Shown here in pieces: positions 1-7,633 of a stretch of DNA of 10,231 nt; within the stretch, counting starts at the first letter, position 1; each line of letters begins with the position of its first letter. The position numbers and the translations under genes were made by a program. The notes beneath the pieces are model-generated. The model had not been told where the DNA came from. It saw only the letters and a list, made by a program, of their open reading frames with translations, and did no database searches. The DNA comes from Bacteroidales bacterium (GTDB lineage: Bacteria > Bacteroidota > Bacteroidia > Bacteroidales > Muribaculaceae), in assembly GCA_014800065.1 (NCBI GenBank), contig JAAVGX010000012.1:1-10231 (forward strand). Reading direction: 5' to 3'.

Positions 1-21
1 GATTAATCTATATTTTGGGGG

Positions 22-29
22 CAAAGTTA
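22..29 (-). promoter_or_regulatory. Possible leftward (divergent) promoter -7 box
   Basis: Read on the minus strand this is TAACTTTG followed by C, which fits the Bacteroidota -7 element TAnnTTTG. It would drive a gene to the left of the window, back to back with the nadA promoter. I see no TTTG about 19-21 nt upstream on that strand, so the -33 half is missing or degenerate. The call rests on one 8-nt box and is weak. Confidence 0.35.
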
Positions 30-139
30 CGGCCTTTGGTGGTGGATTTATTGTATGATTTGCGCAGTTTGCCTTTTCTCACACTGCGGCAAAGAGTACA
101 TTGACATTTTGGTTAAATATTTCGGAACGGAATATAAGA

Positions 140-171
140 TTTGTGCCTCTGAGCTTTTTTTTGTATTTTTG
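140..171 (+). promoter_or_regulatory. Promoter of nadA and probably the whole operon
   Basis: A TTTG at 140-143 (-33 element) is followed after 20 nt by TATTTTTG at 164-171, then C. This matches the Bacteroidota primary sigma factor consensus, TTTG about 19-21 nt before TAnnTTTG. The -7 box ends 21 nt before the chosen nadA ATG at 193, so the 5' leader would be short, roughly 10-20 nt. No comparable promoter is visible in the gaps between the downstream genes, so this one probably serves nadA through panB. Confidence 0.7.
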
Positions 172-178
172 CGAGTTG

Positions 179-195
179 AATTCTTTATCATTATG
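179..195 (+). repeat. Start-context repeat, copy 1 (nadA)
   Basis: The 17 nt AATTCTTTATCATTATG, ending in the nadA start codon, recur with one mismatch at 1149-1165, ending in the leuS start codon. It contains no Shine-Dalgarno sequence. It may be a translation-initiation context or the remnant of a small duplication. Confidence 0.6.
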
Positions 196-1146
196 ACAAT
201 TCGCAATGAGAGTCCGGAAATGCTCGTCGAGCAAATCCGGAGGTTGAAGAAAGAGAAGCGTGCGGTGATTCTGGCACATTATTATGTGGACGGAGCCATC
301 CAGGACTTAGCCGACTATGTGGGCGATTCGCTCGCTCTGGCGCAAAAAGCCGCCGAGGCTGCCGGGGATGCTAACATCGTGGTTATGTGCGGTGTGCATT
401 TCATGGCCGAAACGGTAAAGGCGCTGTGCCCCGACAAGAAGGTGCTTCTGCCCGACATGGAGGCCGGGTGCTCTCTGGCCGACAGTTGCCCCGAGGATGA
501 ATTTGCTGCTTTCGTGGCAGCTCATCCCGATCACACCGTTATTTCATACGTCAACACACCATTGGGCGTAAAAGCCCACAGTGATGTGCTCGTAACTTCG
601 GGTAACGCCGTCAAGATTGTGGAGTCTTTCCCCAAGGACGCAAAATTAATTTTCGGGCCCGACCGCAACCTCGGCGGATACATCAACGACCTCACCGGTC
701 GACAAATGCTCCTGTGGGATGGAGCTTGCCATGTGCACGAACGTTTCACCCCGCAGAGCATTATCCGACTAAAGGAGCAGTACCCCGACGCACCCGTGCT
801 TGTTCACCCCGAATGTAAGCGACCCGTGGCATTGCTGGCCGATAAAGTCGGCTCTACAGCCGCCCTCCTGAATTTCGCTATGAAATCTCCCGCGAAACAG
901 TTCATCGTCGCTACCGAAAGCGGTATTCTCCATAAAATGCGTCAAGGTGCACCTGAGAAGGAATTTATTCCCGTGCCGCCCGACAATGCCGCTTGCGGCT
1001 GCAACGACTGCGCTTACATGAAGCTCAACACACTCACCAAGCTGCGCGACTGCCTTCAGAACGAAGCGCCCGAAGTGATCATCGACCCGCAGGTCGCCGA
1101 GCGGGCACTTCGGCCCATTGAGCGTATGCTCGAACTTTCCAAATAG
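193..1146 (+). CDS. nadA: Quinolinate synthase NadA
   Basis: NadA condenses iminoaspartate (from L-aspartate oxidase, NadB) with dihydroxyacetone phosphate to give quinolinate, the pyridine precursor in cytosolic de novo NAD synthesis. It is a [4Fe-4S] enzyme. The 317-residue product has the family landmarks: [20 protein letters not shown] near residues 28-46, [10 protein letters not shown] with Cys66, [10 protein letters not shown] near 155-164, WDGACHVH with Cys179, HPEC at 205-208, ATESGILH near 240-247 and [12 protein letters not shown] near 268-279. Cys66, Cys179 and Cys273 are the likely cluster ligands by comparison with known NadA proteins. The length fits the shorter NadA type. The frame is open from 55, but ATG 193 is chosen because the promoter lies inside the upstream extension and homology starts here. 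nadB is not in the window. The leuS start follows after 16 nt. Identification is firm. Confidence 0.97.
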   Translation: MTIRNESPEMLVEQIRRLKKEKRAVILAHYYVDGAIQDLADYVGDSLALAQKAAEAAGDANIVVMCGVHFMAETVKALCPDKKVLLPDMEAGCSLADSCPEDEFAAFVAAHPDHTVISYVNTPLGVKAHSDVLVTSGNAVKIVESFPKDAKLIFGPDRNLGGYINDLTGRQMLLWDGACHVHERFTPQSIIRLKEQYPDAPVLVHPECKRPVALLADKVGSTAALLNFAMKSPAKQFIVATESGILHKMRQGAPEKEFIPVPPDNAACGCNDCAYMKLNTLTKLRDCLQNEAPEVIIDPQVAERALRPIERMLELSK

Positions 1147-1148
1147 CA

Positions 1149-1165
1149 AATTCTTTATCATCATG
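1149..1165 (+). repeat. Start-context repeat, copy 2 (leuS)
   Basis: AATTCTTTATCATCATG, ending in the leuS ATG, matches the nadA start context at 179-195 in 16 of 17 positions. Upstream of it the two sequences diverge (nadA has its promoter there, leuS has the nadA stop codon). Confidence 0.6.
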
Positions 1166-2974
1166 GAATATAATCACAAGGACATCGAAGAAAGAGTGCG
1201 TCAGTACTGGCGCGAAAATGATATATACCGCGTGGACATCGACACCGATCGTCCAAAATACTATGTGCTGGACATGTTCCCCTATCCCTCGGGAGCCGGT
1301 CTGCACGTGGGGCATCCATTAGGATACATCGCCTCCGATATTTACGCACGCTACAAGCGCCTCCAGGGCTTCAACGTGCTCCATCCAATGGGCTACGATG
1401 CCTACGGACTGCCCGCTGAGCAGTATGCAATCCAGACCGGTCAGCACCCCCTGGTCACAACTAACAACAACACCGCCCGCTACCGCGCTCAGCTCGAAAA
1501 AATCGGTTTCAGCTTCGATTGGAGCCGCGAAACACGTACTTGCGACCCCGAGTTCTACAAATGGACTCAGTGGGCTTTCCTGAAAATGTTCGGCTCATAC
1601 TACGATACAAAAGCCGACCGCGCCATGCCAATCGAAGACCTCATCAAGCACTTCGAAGCTCACGGAACCGACGGTATCCACGCCGCCTCCTCCAAGGAAC
1701 TGCATTTCACTGCCCGACAGTGGAAAGAAATGTCCGACAAGGAGCGCAGCGACGTCCTGATGAACTACCGCCTGGCTTTCCTCGGCTACTCTATGGTAAA
1801 CTGGTGCCCGGCTCTGGGTACCGTACTGGCCAACGATGAAGTTAGCGAGGGCCTCTCGGTCCGTGGCGGCCATCCCGTGGAGCAGAAGGAAATGTACCAG
1901 TGGAGCCTGCGCGTGAGCGCCTATGCTCAACGTCTCCTCGACGGGCTCGACAAAATCGACTGGTCCGACTCTATCAAGGAAACACAGCGAAACTGGATCG
2001 GACGCTCCGAAGGTGCCGAAATGCGCTTCAAGATTGATGGTCGCGACGACCTCGACCTCGAAATTTTCACCACACGAGCCGACACCGTGTTCGGCGTAAC
2101 CTTCATGGTGCTCGCGCCCGAAAGCAAGTACGTCGATATGGTCACCACTCCCGAGCAGCGCCCCGCTGTCGACGAATATCTGGCGTCGATCCGCCACCGC
2201 ACCGAGCGCGAACGTATGATCGACAAGAGCGTCTCCGGCGTATTCTCAGGCTCTTATGCCATAAATCCCCTCTCCGGAAAGAAGGTACCAGTCTGGATTA
2301 GTGACTATGTATTAGCAGGCTACGGTACCGGTGCAATCATGGCCGTACCCGCACACGACAGTCGCGACTACGCTTTCGCCCGCCACTTCAACCTCCCCAT
2401 CATTCCCCTCATCGAAGGCGCGGATGTGTCCGAGGAAAGCTTCGATGCCAAGGAAGGAAAGATGATCAATTCCGAAGGACCCGGACTTAATCTCAATGGT
2501 ATGGAAGTGAAGGACGCTATCGCCGCCGCCAAAGCATACATCGAACGCGAAGGAATCGGAAAGGTGAAGGTCAACTACCGTCTTCGCGACGCTATCTTCA
2601 GCCGTCAGCGCTACTGGGGCGAGCCTATTCCTATCGCCTACAAGGACGGCATCCCGCAGCCTTACGAAAATCTCCCCCTGCATCTCCCCGAAATCGACGT
2701 CTACCTGCCCACCGAAACAGGCGAACCCCCGCTCGGACGCGCAAAGGACTGGACTACGCCCGAAGGCTATCCCCTGGAACTCAACACAATGCCCGGATTC
2801 GCCGGTTCTTCGGCCTACTACCTCCGTTATATGGATCCACGGAATCCCGAGGCCCTCGTTTCCAAGGAAGCCAACGACTACTGGCGAAGTGTCGACCTCT
2901 ACATCGGCGGCTCCGAACACGCAACCGGACACCTGATCTACAGCCGTTTCTGGAACAAATTCCTCTACGACTAA
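1163..2974 (+). CDS. leuS: Leucyl-tRNA synthetase, N-terminal part (ends at in-frame TAA)
   Basis: LeuRS charges tRNA-Leu with leucine in the cytosol and is normally one essential chain. This 603-residue piece carries the first half of the Rossmann catalytic domain with the HIGH motif as HVGH (residues 48-51, within [15 protein letters not shown]). The CP1 editing domain follows, with the threonine-rich TTRADT (303-308) and the [19 protein letters not shown] segment that holds the conserved editing aspartate. Then come [31 protein letters not shown] and [19 protein letters not shown]. The reading ends at TAA 2972-2974, directly after FLYD, where an ordinary LeuRS continues. The same frame resumes with [16 protein letters not shown] and the rest of the enzyme (3023-3934). 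ATG 1163 is chosen over ATG 1118 because [16 protein letters not shown] is the usual LeuRS beginning and 1118 lies inside nadA. The intact gene would span 1163-3934, 923 residues if the stop is read as an amino acid. LeuRS identity is certain; the state of the gene is not. Confidence 0.93.
   Translation: MEYNHKDIEERVRQYWRENDIYRVDIDTDRPKYYVLDMFPYPSGAGLHVGHPLGYIASDIYARYKRLQGFNVLHPMGYDAYGLPAEQYAIQTGQHPLVTTNNNTARYRAQLEKIGFSFDWSRETRTCDPEFYKWTQWAFLKMFGSYYDTKADRAMPIEDLIKHFEAHGTDGIHAASSKELHFTARQWKEMSDKERSDVLMNYRLAFLGYSMVNWCPALGTVLANDEVSEGLSVRGGHPVEQKEMYQWSLRVSAYAQRLLDGLDKIDWSDSIKETQRNWIGRSEGAEMRFKIDGRDDLDLEIFTTRADTVFGVTFMVLAPESKYVDMVTTPEQRPAVDEYLASIRHRTERERMIDKSVSGVFSGSYAINPLSGKKVPVWISDYVLAGYGTGAIMAVPAHDSRDYAFARHFNLPIIPLIEGADVSEESFDAKEGKMINSEGPGLNLNGMEVKDAIAAAKAYIEREGIGKVKVNYRLRDAIFSRQRYWGEPIPIAYKDGIPQPYENLPLHLPEIDVYLPTETGEPPLGRAKDWTTPEGYPLELNTMPGFAGSSAYYLRYMDPRNPEALVSKEANDYWRSVDLYIGGSEHATGHLIYSRFWNKFLYD
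2972..2974 (+). other. In-frame TAA interrupting leuS
   Basis: This TAA is codon 604 counted from ATG 1163. It falls between WNKFLYD and GYIVDDEPF, in the middle of otherwise continuous LeuRS homology. Both flanks are in the same frame, so a substitution explains it and an indel does not. One base change to TTA, TCA, CAA, GAA, AAA, TAC or TAT would reopen the gene. Other genes in the window end in TAA (rdgB, the propeller gene, panB), so TAA is a genuine stop in this organism. Confidence 0.9.
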
Positions 2975-3022
2975 GGATACATCGTCGACGACGAACCATT
3001 CCGCAAACTCATCAACCAGGGA

Positions 3023-3934
3023 ATGATTCAGGGCCGAAGCAACTTCGTGTACCGAATCAAGGACACAAACACTTTCGTCAGCGCCGACCTCCGCAAAGAA
3101 TACGACACAACTCCTATCCATGTGGATGTCAACATCGTTAGCAACGACATCCTCGACCTCGATGCCTTCCGCGCTTGGCGCCCCGAATATGCCGATGCCG
3201 AGTTCATCCTTTCCGACGGTAAATACATCTGCGGATACGCTGTCGAAAAGATGTCTAAATCCATGTTCAACGTCGTCAACCCCGACGATATGATCGAACG
3301 ATATGGTGCCGACACCCTTCGTCTCTACGAAATGTTCCTCGGCCCGCTGGAGCAGTCAAAACCCTGGGATACAAACGGTATCGACGGTGTATTCCGATTC
3401 ATCAAGAAGCTCTGGGGACTCTTCTTTAAGGGCGATCAGTGCTTGGTGGACGACGCCGAACCAACCCGCGAAAACCTCAAGACAATACATCGCCTCATCA
3501 AGAAGGTAACATCCGACATCGAGAACTTCTCATTCAATACCTCCGTGGCCGCTTTCATGATCTGCGTAAACGAGCTCAGCCAGCAGAAGTGCCACAGCCG
3601 TGCAGTCCTCGCCGACCTTCTGGTGGTACTCTCGCCCTTCGCTCCTCACATCGCCGAAGAGCTCTGGCACAAGGCAATAGGAGCCGAAGGCTCGATAGTC
3701 GATGCGCGCTGGCCCGAGTTCAACGAGGACTACCTGAAAGAGGACAGCGTTACAATGGCCGTTTCCTTCAACGGTAAGCCCCGATTCAACATCACCGTGG
3801 CTGCCGGTACCGATGCCGCTGCTATTCAGGAGCAGGCTCTCGCCGATCCCGCCGCAGCAAAGTGGCTCGAAGGAAAATCCGTCCGAAAGGTCATCGTTGT
3901 GCCCGGCAAGATTGTCAACATCGTTGTTGGCTGA
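3023..3934 (+). CDS. leuS: Leucyl-tRNA synthetase, C-terminal part (KMSKS half)
   Basis: This continues LeuRS in the same frame as 1163-2974. It holds [17 protein letters not shown], then [14 protein letters not shown], the KMSKS loop at 3248-3262 (codons 696-700 of the full gene) and [23 protein letters not shown]. The anticodon-binding helical domain comes next, with [15 protein letters not shown] and [13 protein letters not shown]. The C-terminal tRNA-binding domain ends with [24 protein letters not shown] and a TGA stop. ATG 3023 is the first ATG after the TAA, 48 nt downstream. If it is used, 16 conserved residues ([16 protein letters not shown]) are lost from a separately made piece of 303 residues. 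AGGGA sits immediately before the ATG, too close for a standard ribosome site. The homology clearly runs through the TAA, so this is most simply the second half of one gene. No frameshift or further stop is seen, which argues against an old pseudogene. The rdgB start follows after 39 nt. Confidence 0.9.
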   Translation: MIQGRSNFVYRIKDTNTFVSADLRKEYDTTPIHVDVNIVSNDILDLDAFRAWRPEYADAEFILSDGKYICGYAVEKMSKSMFNVVNPDDMIERYGADTLRLYEMFLGPLEQSKPWDTNGIDGVFRFIKKLWGLFFKGDQCLVDDAEPTRENLKTIHRLIKKVTSDIENFSFNTSVAAFMICVNELSQQKCHSRAVLADLLVVLSPFAPHIAEELWHKAIGAEGSIVDARWPEFNEDYLKEDSVTMAVSFNGKPRFNITVAAGTDAAAIQEQALADPAAAKWLEGKSVRKVIVVPGKIVNIVVG

Positions 3935-3973
3935 GTCAGGCAATATTCCGCGGAGTTTTCCGTTATTCTTTCA

Positions 3974-4558
3974 GTGAAAAAGATAGTATTTGCATCAAAT
4001 AACAGCCATAAAGTCCGGGAGCTGCGCCAGCTCCTGGGCGATGGCTATGAAGTCCTGTCATTGGCCGATATCGGTTGCAACGACAACATCCCCGAAACCG
4101 CTGATACCTTCGAGGGGAACGCTCTGCAGAAGGCTCAGTGGGTTCTGGACCGATATGGCCTCGACTGCATCGCCGACGATTCCGGACTCGAAGTCAACGC
4201 CCTCGGCGGAGCCCCCGGAGTCCTCAGCGCACGCTTTGCCGGTGCCGACCACGACCACGAGGCTAACAACAATCTTCTGCTCGAACGCCTCAAAGGCTGT
4301 TCCGACCGCTCAGCCCGCTTCCGAACAGTTATCGCTCTGGTGCGGAAAGGGTGCGACCCCGTGTTCTTCAGCGGTAAAGTCGACGGCTCCATCTTGGAGA
4401 GTCGCCGCGGAGGTCAAGGCTTCGGCTACGACCCCCTCTTCATGCCCCTGGGCTGGTCGAAATCTTTCGCCGAAGCGTCAATGGAGGAAAAAAATGCCGT
4501 AAGCCATCGTGGCAATGCAGTGCGGGCTCTGGTGGAATATCTGAACTCCAACTCCTAA
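3974..4558 (+). CDS. rdgB: XTP/dITP (non-canonical purine NTP) pyrophosphatase, RdgB/HAM1 family
   Basis: The enzyme hydrolyses dITP, XTP and related deaminated purine triphosphates to monophosphate and pyrophosphate, keeping them out of DNA and RNA in the cytosol. The 194-residue product has the usual family length and all landmarks: SNNSHK (residues 8-13, nucleotide-binding start motif), TFEGNALQKA (45-54), IADDSGLEV (66-74) with the likely catalytic Asp69, GGAPGVLSARFAG (78-90), GFGYDPLF (149-156) and SHRG (177-180). The start is GTG at 3974. It is chosen because KKIVFASNN follows directly, as in other family members, and no in-frame ATG fits. There is no Shine-Dalgarno sequence; the leader is pyrimidine-rich. 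The next gene begins 18 nt after the stop, consistent with one operon. Confidence 0.96.
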   Translation: MKKIVFASNNSHKVRELRQLLGDGYEVLSLADIGCNDNIPETADTFEGNALQKAQWVLDRYGLDCIADDSGLEVNALGGAPGVLSARFAGADHDHEANNNLLLERLKGCSDRSARFRTVIALVRKGCDPVFFSGKVDGSILESRRGGQGFGYDPLFMPLGWSKSFAEASMEEKNAVSHRGNAVRALVEYLNSNS

Positions 4559-4576
4559 TTCAATCTCTCTCCCCAT

Positions 4577-7042
4577 ATGATTTTCAAAAAAATTATAATC
4601 CCTTTCCTGGCCCTCTTTGCGTCCTTCAGCCTCTCGGCTCAGACCTCCGACGGCTCATGGAATTTCTTCCCGGGCTCTTCGGCTGTGGTGGTAAATGTAT
4701 GCCCCACTCCGAACGGTGCCTACTTCCTGATGGGCTCTAACCTCTATTGGTACAGCCCTGCCGACGGCGAGTCCTACGCTTTCTCTGCCGTAAACAGCCT
4801 CTCCGAAAGCTCCACCATCGCCTTGATAAAGTACTTCGAGGAGGGCGGTTTTCTCTTTGTTGGCTATGAGAACGGAAATATCGATCTCATATATCCCGAC
4901 GGTAAGGTTGTCAACATGGCCGACCTCAAGGATGCGATTCTGACAGGCTCACACAAAATGACCTCAGCTGCATATGCCGACGGCCGTCTGTTCGTAGGCA
5001 TGGATTTCGGTCTGGTGGTCTTCGACACCACACGTTACGAGGTGATTGAGTCGGGCAGATACTTCGCCGGGGTGGACGACCTGGCTATCCTCAACGACCA
5101 TGTAATCATGATTCTGAGCTACGGTATCTATTACTCACCCGTGGCCGGGAAACACCAGTCAATCCAAAATTTCAAAACCCTCTGCGGTACGAACTCCGCT
5201 CAAATATGTGCCTTCGGCAATGCAATAGCCTACGACAACCACAAAACCGGCCAAATCGTGGTTAAGACACTTGATTTCAGCCGTGAGGACCCGGAAGTCA
5301 GCGTTGTCGAAATCACACCGCCAAGCCCCGCAGTCCAGCCTCTGCGCGCCGTGGCCAACCAACTCGCGGTAGTCACTGACGACGCTCTCAGGCTCTACAA
5401 TGCCGACGGTACTTTCTCCACCGCCGCACTCCCCGCCGACCTCAAATTAACCAAGGCATACCCGTTCGGAAGCCTGAAGGACGTTTGGGTATCGGCGTTC
5501 AACAAGGGCGTGGCGCAATTCGACCTCGCAGGCTCGCCAACCATCAAATCCGACTTCTTCTTGCCCGAAGGAATAACCGTACCCAAGGTGAACTACATGG
5601 TCTGGACTCCCGATGGTAACGGGTTGTATGTAGGACGATACACCACCACATACTTCAACGGGGCGGCCGATATCAACAACGGAGGCTTCCCCGAAATTCA
5701 GTACACGAACTATATTGAGAACGGAAAAGTGACCGATGTTAGCCCCGTTGCTATCGATCAGAATCTTCTTTCGCCCGATTTAATTAATGAGGAGGACGGC
5801 CTCCCTCATTACTATCGCGAAGAAGGACTCGCCGGCGGCCCGAACACATTTATCCCCGACCCCGAAATCCCCGGGCGCTATTATCTGGCCAACTTCCTCT
5901 ATGGCATTTTGGTAATTGAAGACGGCGAAGTAATCCACGTGTTCAACCGCGAGAATATGCCAAACCCGAAATCCCGTTGGGGCGAACTTAACCTCGACGC
6001 TACATTCGACCACGACGGAAACCTGTGGGTCGTTATCGGACTCACTAAGGATTTGACCGGCTCCGATTTCGTCCACGGAGTGGCTGTCCTCCCGGCCGAC
6101 AAACTCAAAGGCGACCTCTCCAAAATCAAACGGTCCGACTGGATTGACGCAAAGATTCCAAAAGACTTCTACGGCGACCGCGATGTGAAATCCGTAGTGT
6201 GCGATAAGTCCGACATGATTGTGTATTGTCAAGGCGGCGTATACGAAGGATGGCTCTTCATTGACCACAACGGTACTCCTCTCGACCCCTCCGACGACAC
6301 AACCCTCTACCACACCGAGTTCTACGATCAAGATGGCGCCGCAATTTCAATATACCGCCCCACGGCAGTGGCCGAGGATAAGTCAGGACGTATTTGGATG
6401 GGCTATGACACGGGCGTGTTCTACACCACTCCCGACGATGCCCGAAATCCGTCGCTGCGCGTGAAACGACCTATCGTGCCGCGCAACGATGGCACCGAAT
6501 TCGGCGACTATCTCCTCGACAGCGAATTTATATATTCTATCGCGGCCGACCATTCCGACAGAAAATGGTTTGCAACCGCAAACAACGGCGTATATCTGGT
6601 AAGCCCCGACGGTACTCAGATTATTAAGCACTTCACCAAGGATAATTCGCCCCTGCCGTCAAACCTCGTGTTCTATGTCTCGGTCGACCCACATTCCAAT
6701 AAGGTCTATTTCGGCACGGAATCAGGTCTGGTAACCTACGACAGCGACTCAGCTCCCGCAGCCGACGACTTCTCCGATGTCTACGCCTATCCCAACCCCG
6801 TACGACCCGAATATACCGGTGCGGTAACTATCGCCGGCTTGATGGAAGGCTCAACCGTCAAAATTGCCGATGCAGCCGGAAATGTTCTCTTCCACGCTCG
6901 CTCCGAAGGTGGAATGGTCTCGTGGGACGCCTGCGACTCTGCCGGATATCGGGTCCGCTCCGGCGTTTACTTCGTCCTCGCTCAGTCCGATGCTTCCGGC
7001 TCTAAGGAGGCCGTTGTTTCCAAAATAATGGTAATCCACTAA
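4577..7042 (+). CDS. Secreted beta-propeller protein with T9SS-type C-terminal domain (PorZ-like)
   Basis: The product has 821 residues. A clear Sec signal peptide (MIFKKIIIPFLALFASFSLSA, likely cleaved before Gln22) sends it out of the cytoplasm. The body, about 25-728, is rich in short beta-strand repeats of the two-component-regulator propeller type, for example GRIWMGYDTGVFY, RKWFATANNGVYLVSPDG and KVYFGTESGLVTYD. About 730-821 form an Ig-like C-terminal domain beginning VYAYPNPVRPEY (YPNPV at 738-742), continuing with AGNVLF, SWDACDSAGYRVRSGVYFV, and ending VSKIMVIH. This resembles the type A sorting domain of the type IX secretion system and FlgD-like folds. Size and layout resemble Porphyromonas PorZ (propellers plus CTD), a surface component of the T9SS sortase complex; that equivalence is inferred from memory of the family. 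No kinase or DNA-binding domain is present, so it is not a hybrid two-component regulator. An alternative is a substrate exported by T9SS. It lies 18 nt after rdgB and 2 nt before the next gene. Confidence 0.85.
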   Translation: MIFKKIIIPFLALFASFSLSAQTSDGSWNFFPGSSAVVVNVCPTPNGAYFLMGSNLYWYSPADGESYAFSAVNSLSESSTIALIKYFEEGGFLFVGYENGNIDLIYPDGKVVNMADLKDAILTGSHKMTSAAYADGRLFVGMDFGLVVFDTTRYEVIESGRYFAGVDDLAILNDHVIMILSYGIYYSPVAGKHQSIQNFKTLCGTNSAQICAFGNAIAYDNHKTGQIVVKTLDFSREDPEVSVVEITPPSPAVQPLRAVANQLAVVTDDALRLYNADGTFSTAALPADLKLTKAYPFGSLKDVWVSAFNKGVAQFDLAGSPTIKSDFFLPEGITVPKVNYMVWTPDGNGLYVGRYTTTYFNGAADINNGGFPEIQYTNYIENGKVTDVSPVAIDQNLLSPDLINEEDGLPHYYREEGLAGGPNTFIPDPEIPGRYYLANFLYGILVIEDGEVIHVFNRENMPNPKSRWGELNLDATFDHDGNLWVVIGLTKDLTGSDFVHGVAVLPADKLKGDLSKIKRSDWIDAKIPKDFYGDRDVKSVVCDKSDMIVYCQGGVYEGWLFIDHNGTPLDPSDDTTLYHTEFYDQDGAAISIYRPTAVAEDKSGRIWMGYDTGVFYTTPDDARNPSLRVKRPIVPRNDGTEFGDYLLDSEFIYSIAADHSDRKWFATANNGVYLVSPDGTQIIKHFTKDNSPLPSNLVFYVSVDPHSNKVYFGTESGLVTYDSDSAPAADDFSDVYAYPNPVRPEYTGAVTIAGLMEGSTVKIADAAGNVLFHARSEGGMVSWDACDSAGYRVRSGVYFVLAQSDASGSKEAVVSKIMVIH

Positions 7043-7044
7043 CT

Positions 7045-7572
7045 ATGCAAAGTATTCTAAGTTATACCGACGAAACAGATAAAGCTTACGGCATGGCCGG
7101 AAGCACAATCTCCCTTGTGGCTGCCGATGGCGAACACTATCTGGCAGCACTTGACATGGATGCCGAACCCGCCGAGGCTATAAGCCTCGTGAGCGGTTTC
7201 GGCATGAAGGCCAACCCTCGGATGTCCGCAAAAGTGATTTGGACTCAGGCCGTCAAAGAACTCCGCGTGTTCACTCTGATGGCCATCGGAAACGTGGTCT
7301 GCCGCGCATACCTCCGCTCTCACCGTGCCCTGAACTCGGATGAGGAAGCATTGCTGCGCTCCGTTGTGGCCGATGAGGCCGCCCGGCATTGCGAACTCGA
7401 TTCCGACGAGGCCGCAGAGCTCTTCGACTCTAACCTCATGTTTGTGGATCGACTCTTCAACCACAGATCAATCGGACCCGTAGTGAGCTCATTCGCATCC
7501 ACAATCGCTACACGGCGTCATCTCTCAGGCGCCGAGGCCGTAGAAATTCTCGCTTCTCTGGGTATACGTTGA
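7045..7572 (+). CDS. Hypothetical protein, 175 residues
   Basis: I do not recognise this protein. It starts with ATG only 2 nt after the propeller gene's stop codon, so translation of the two is probably coupled. It ends with TGA, 59 nt before the panB ATG. There is no signal peptide and no convincing membrane segment; the longest hydrophobic run ([13 protein letters not shown], about 73-85) is short and looks amphipathic. The N-terminal third (about 20-50) looks like mixed strands. From about 55 on it appears mainly helical, with an acidic stretch around 97-129 ([26 protein letters not shown]). It reads as a soluble cytosolic protein. Codon use resembles its neighbours, and the frame is open throughout with a natural start, so I take it as a real gene. 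ATG 7093 (residue 17) is a possible shorter start. The context gives no firm function. Confidence 0.8.
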   Translation: MQSILSYTDETDKAYGMAGSTISLVAADGEHYLAALDMDAEPAEAISLVSGFGMKANPRMSAKVIWTQAVKELRVFTLMAIGNVVCRAYLRSHRALNSDEEALLRSVVADEAARHCELDSDEAAELFDSNLMFVDRLFNHRSIGPVVSSFASTIATRRHLSGAEAVEILASLGIR

Positions 7573-7579
7573 ACTCCCG

Positions 7580-7633
7580 TACCTTTCTAAACTTTCTAAT
7601 CTACCTAATCCAACCCAACCTTCCAAACCTTAT
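7580..7633 (+). promoter_or_regulatory. G-free leader before panB
   Basis: These 54 nt between the hypothetical gene and the panB ATG contain no G. TTTCTAA occurs twice (7584-7590 and 7593-7599), followed by CTAATC, CTAATCC and CCAACC-like units. The RNA would be nearly unstructured and has no Shine-Dalgarno sequence. I see no TAnnTTTG promoter and no terminator hairpin in it. It may be a ribosome-loading leader. The frame happens to stay open from a TTG at 7569, but the peptide is low complexity. Confidence 0.5.

Noticed and set aside
55..192. N-terminal extension of nadA from ATG 55
   Set aside because: The promoter boxes at 140-171 lie inside it, the residues do not resemble NadA, and ATG 193 starts a product of normal length.
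1595..2197. 200-codon minus-strand open frame opposite leuS
   Set aside because: It is a shadow of the LeuRS editing domain with no recognisable motif and no start context of its own.
2972..2974. TAA read as a reassigned sense codon
   Set aside because: TAA terminates rdgB, the propeller gene and panB at natural C-termini, so global reassignment is excluded; selenocysteine and pyrrolysine use TGA and TAG.
2312..3121. 269-codon minus-strand open frame opposite leuS, spanning the TAA
   Set aside because: It is antisense to clearly conserved LeuRS codons; the Val/Ser/Phe-rich translation shows no domain and is explained by codon bias of leuS.
3942..3973. Hairpin in the leuS-rdgB gap (CGGA-GTTT-TCCG) as a terminator
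   Set aside because: The stem has only 4-5 pairs and no proper T tract, and rdgB starts almost at once.
5780..6331. 183-codon minus-strand open frame opposite the propeller gene
   Set aside because: It is a shadow of a plus-strand gene with a signal peptide, repeats and C-terminal domain; the translation has no features.
7569..7631. TTG 7569 as the panB start
   Set aside because: The added residues come from the G-free leader and are not PanB-like; ATG 7632 gives the normal family length.
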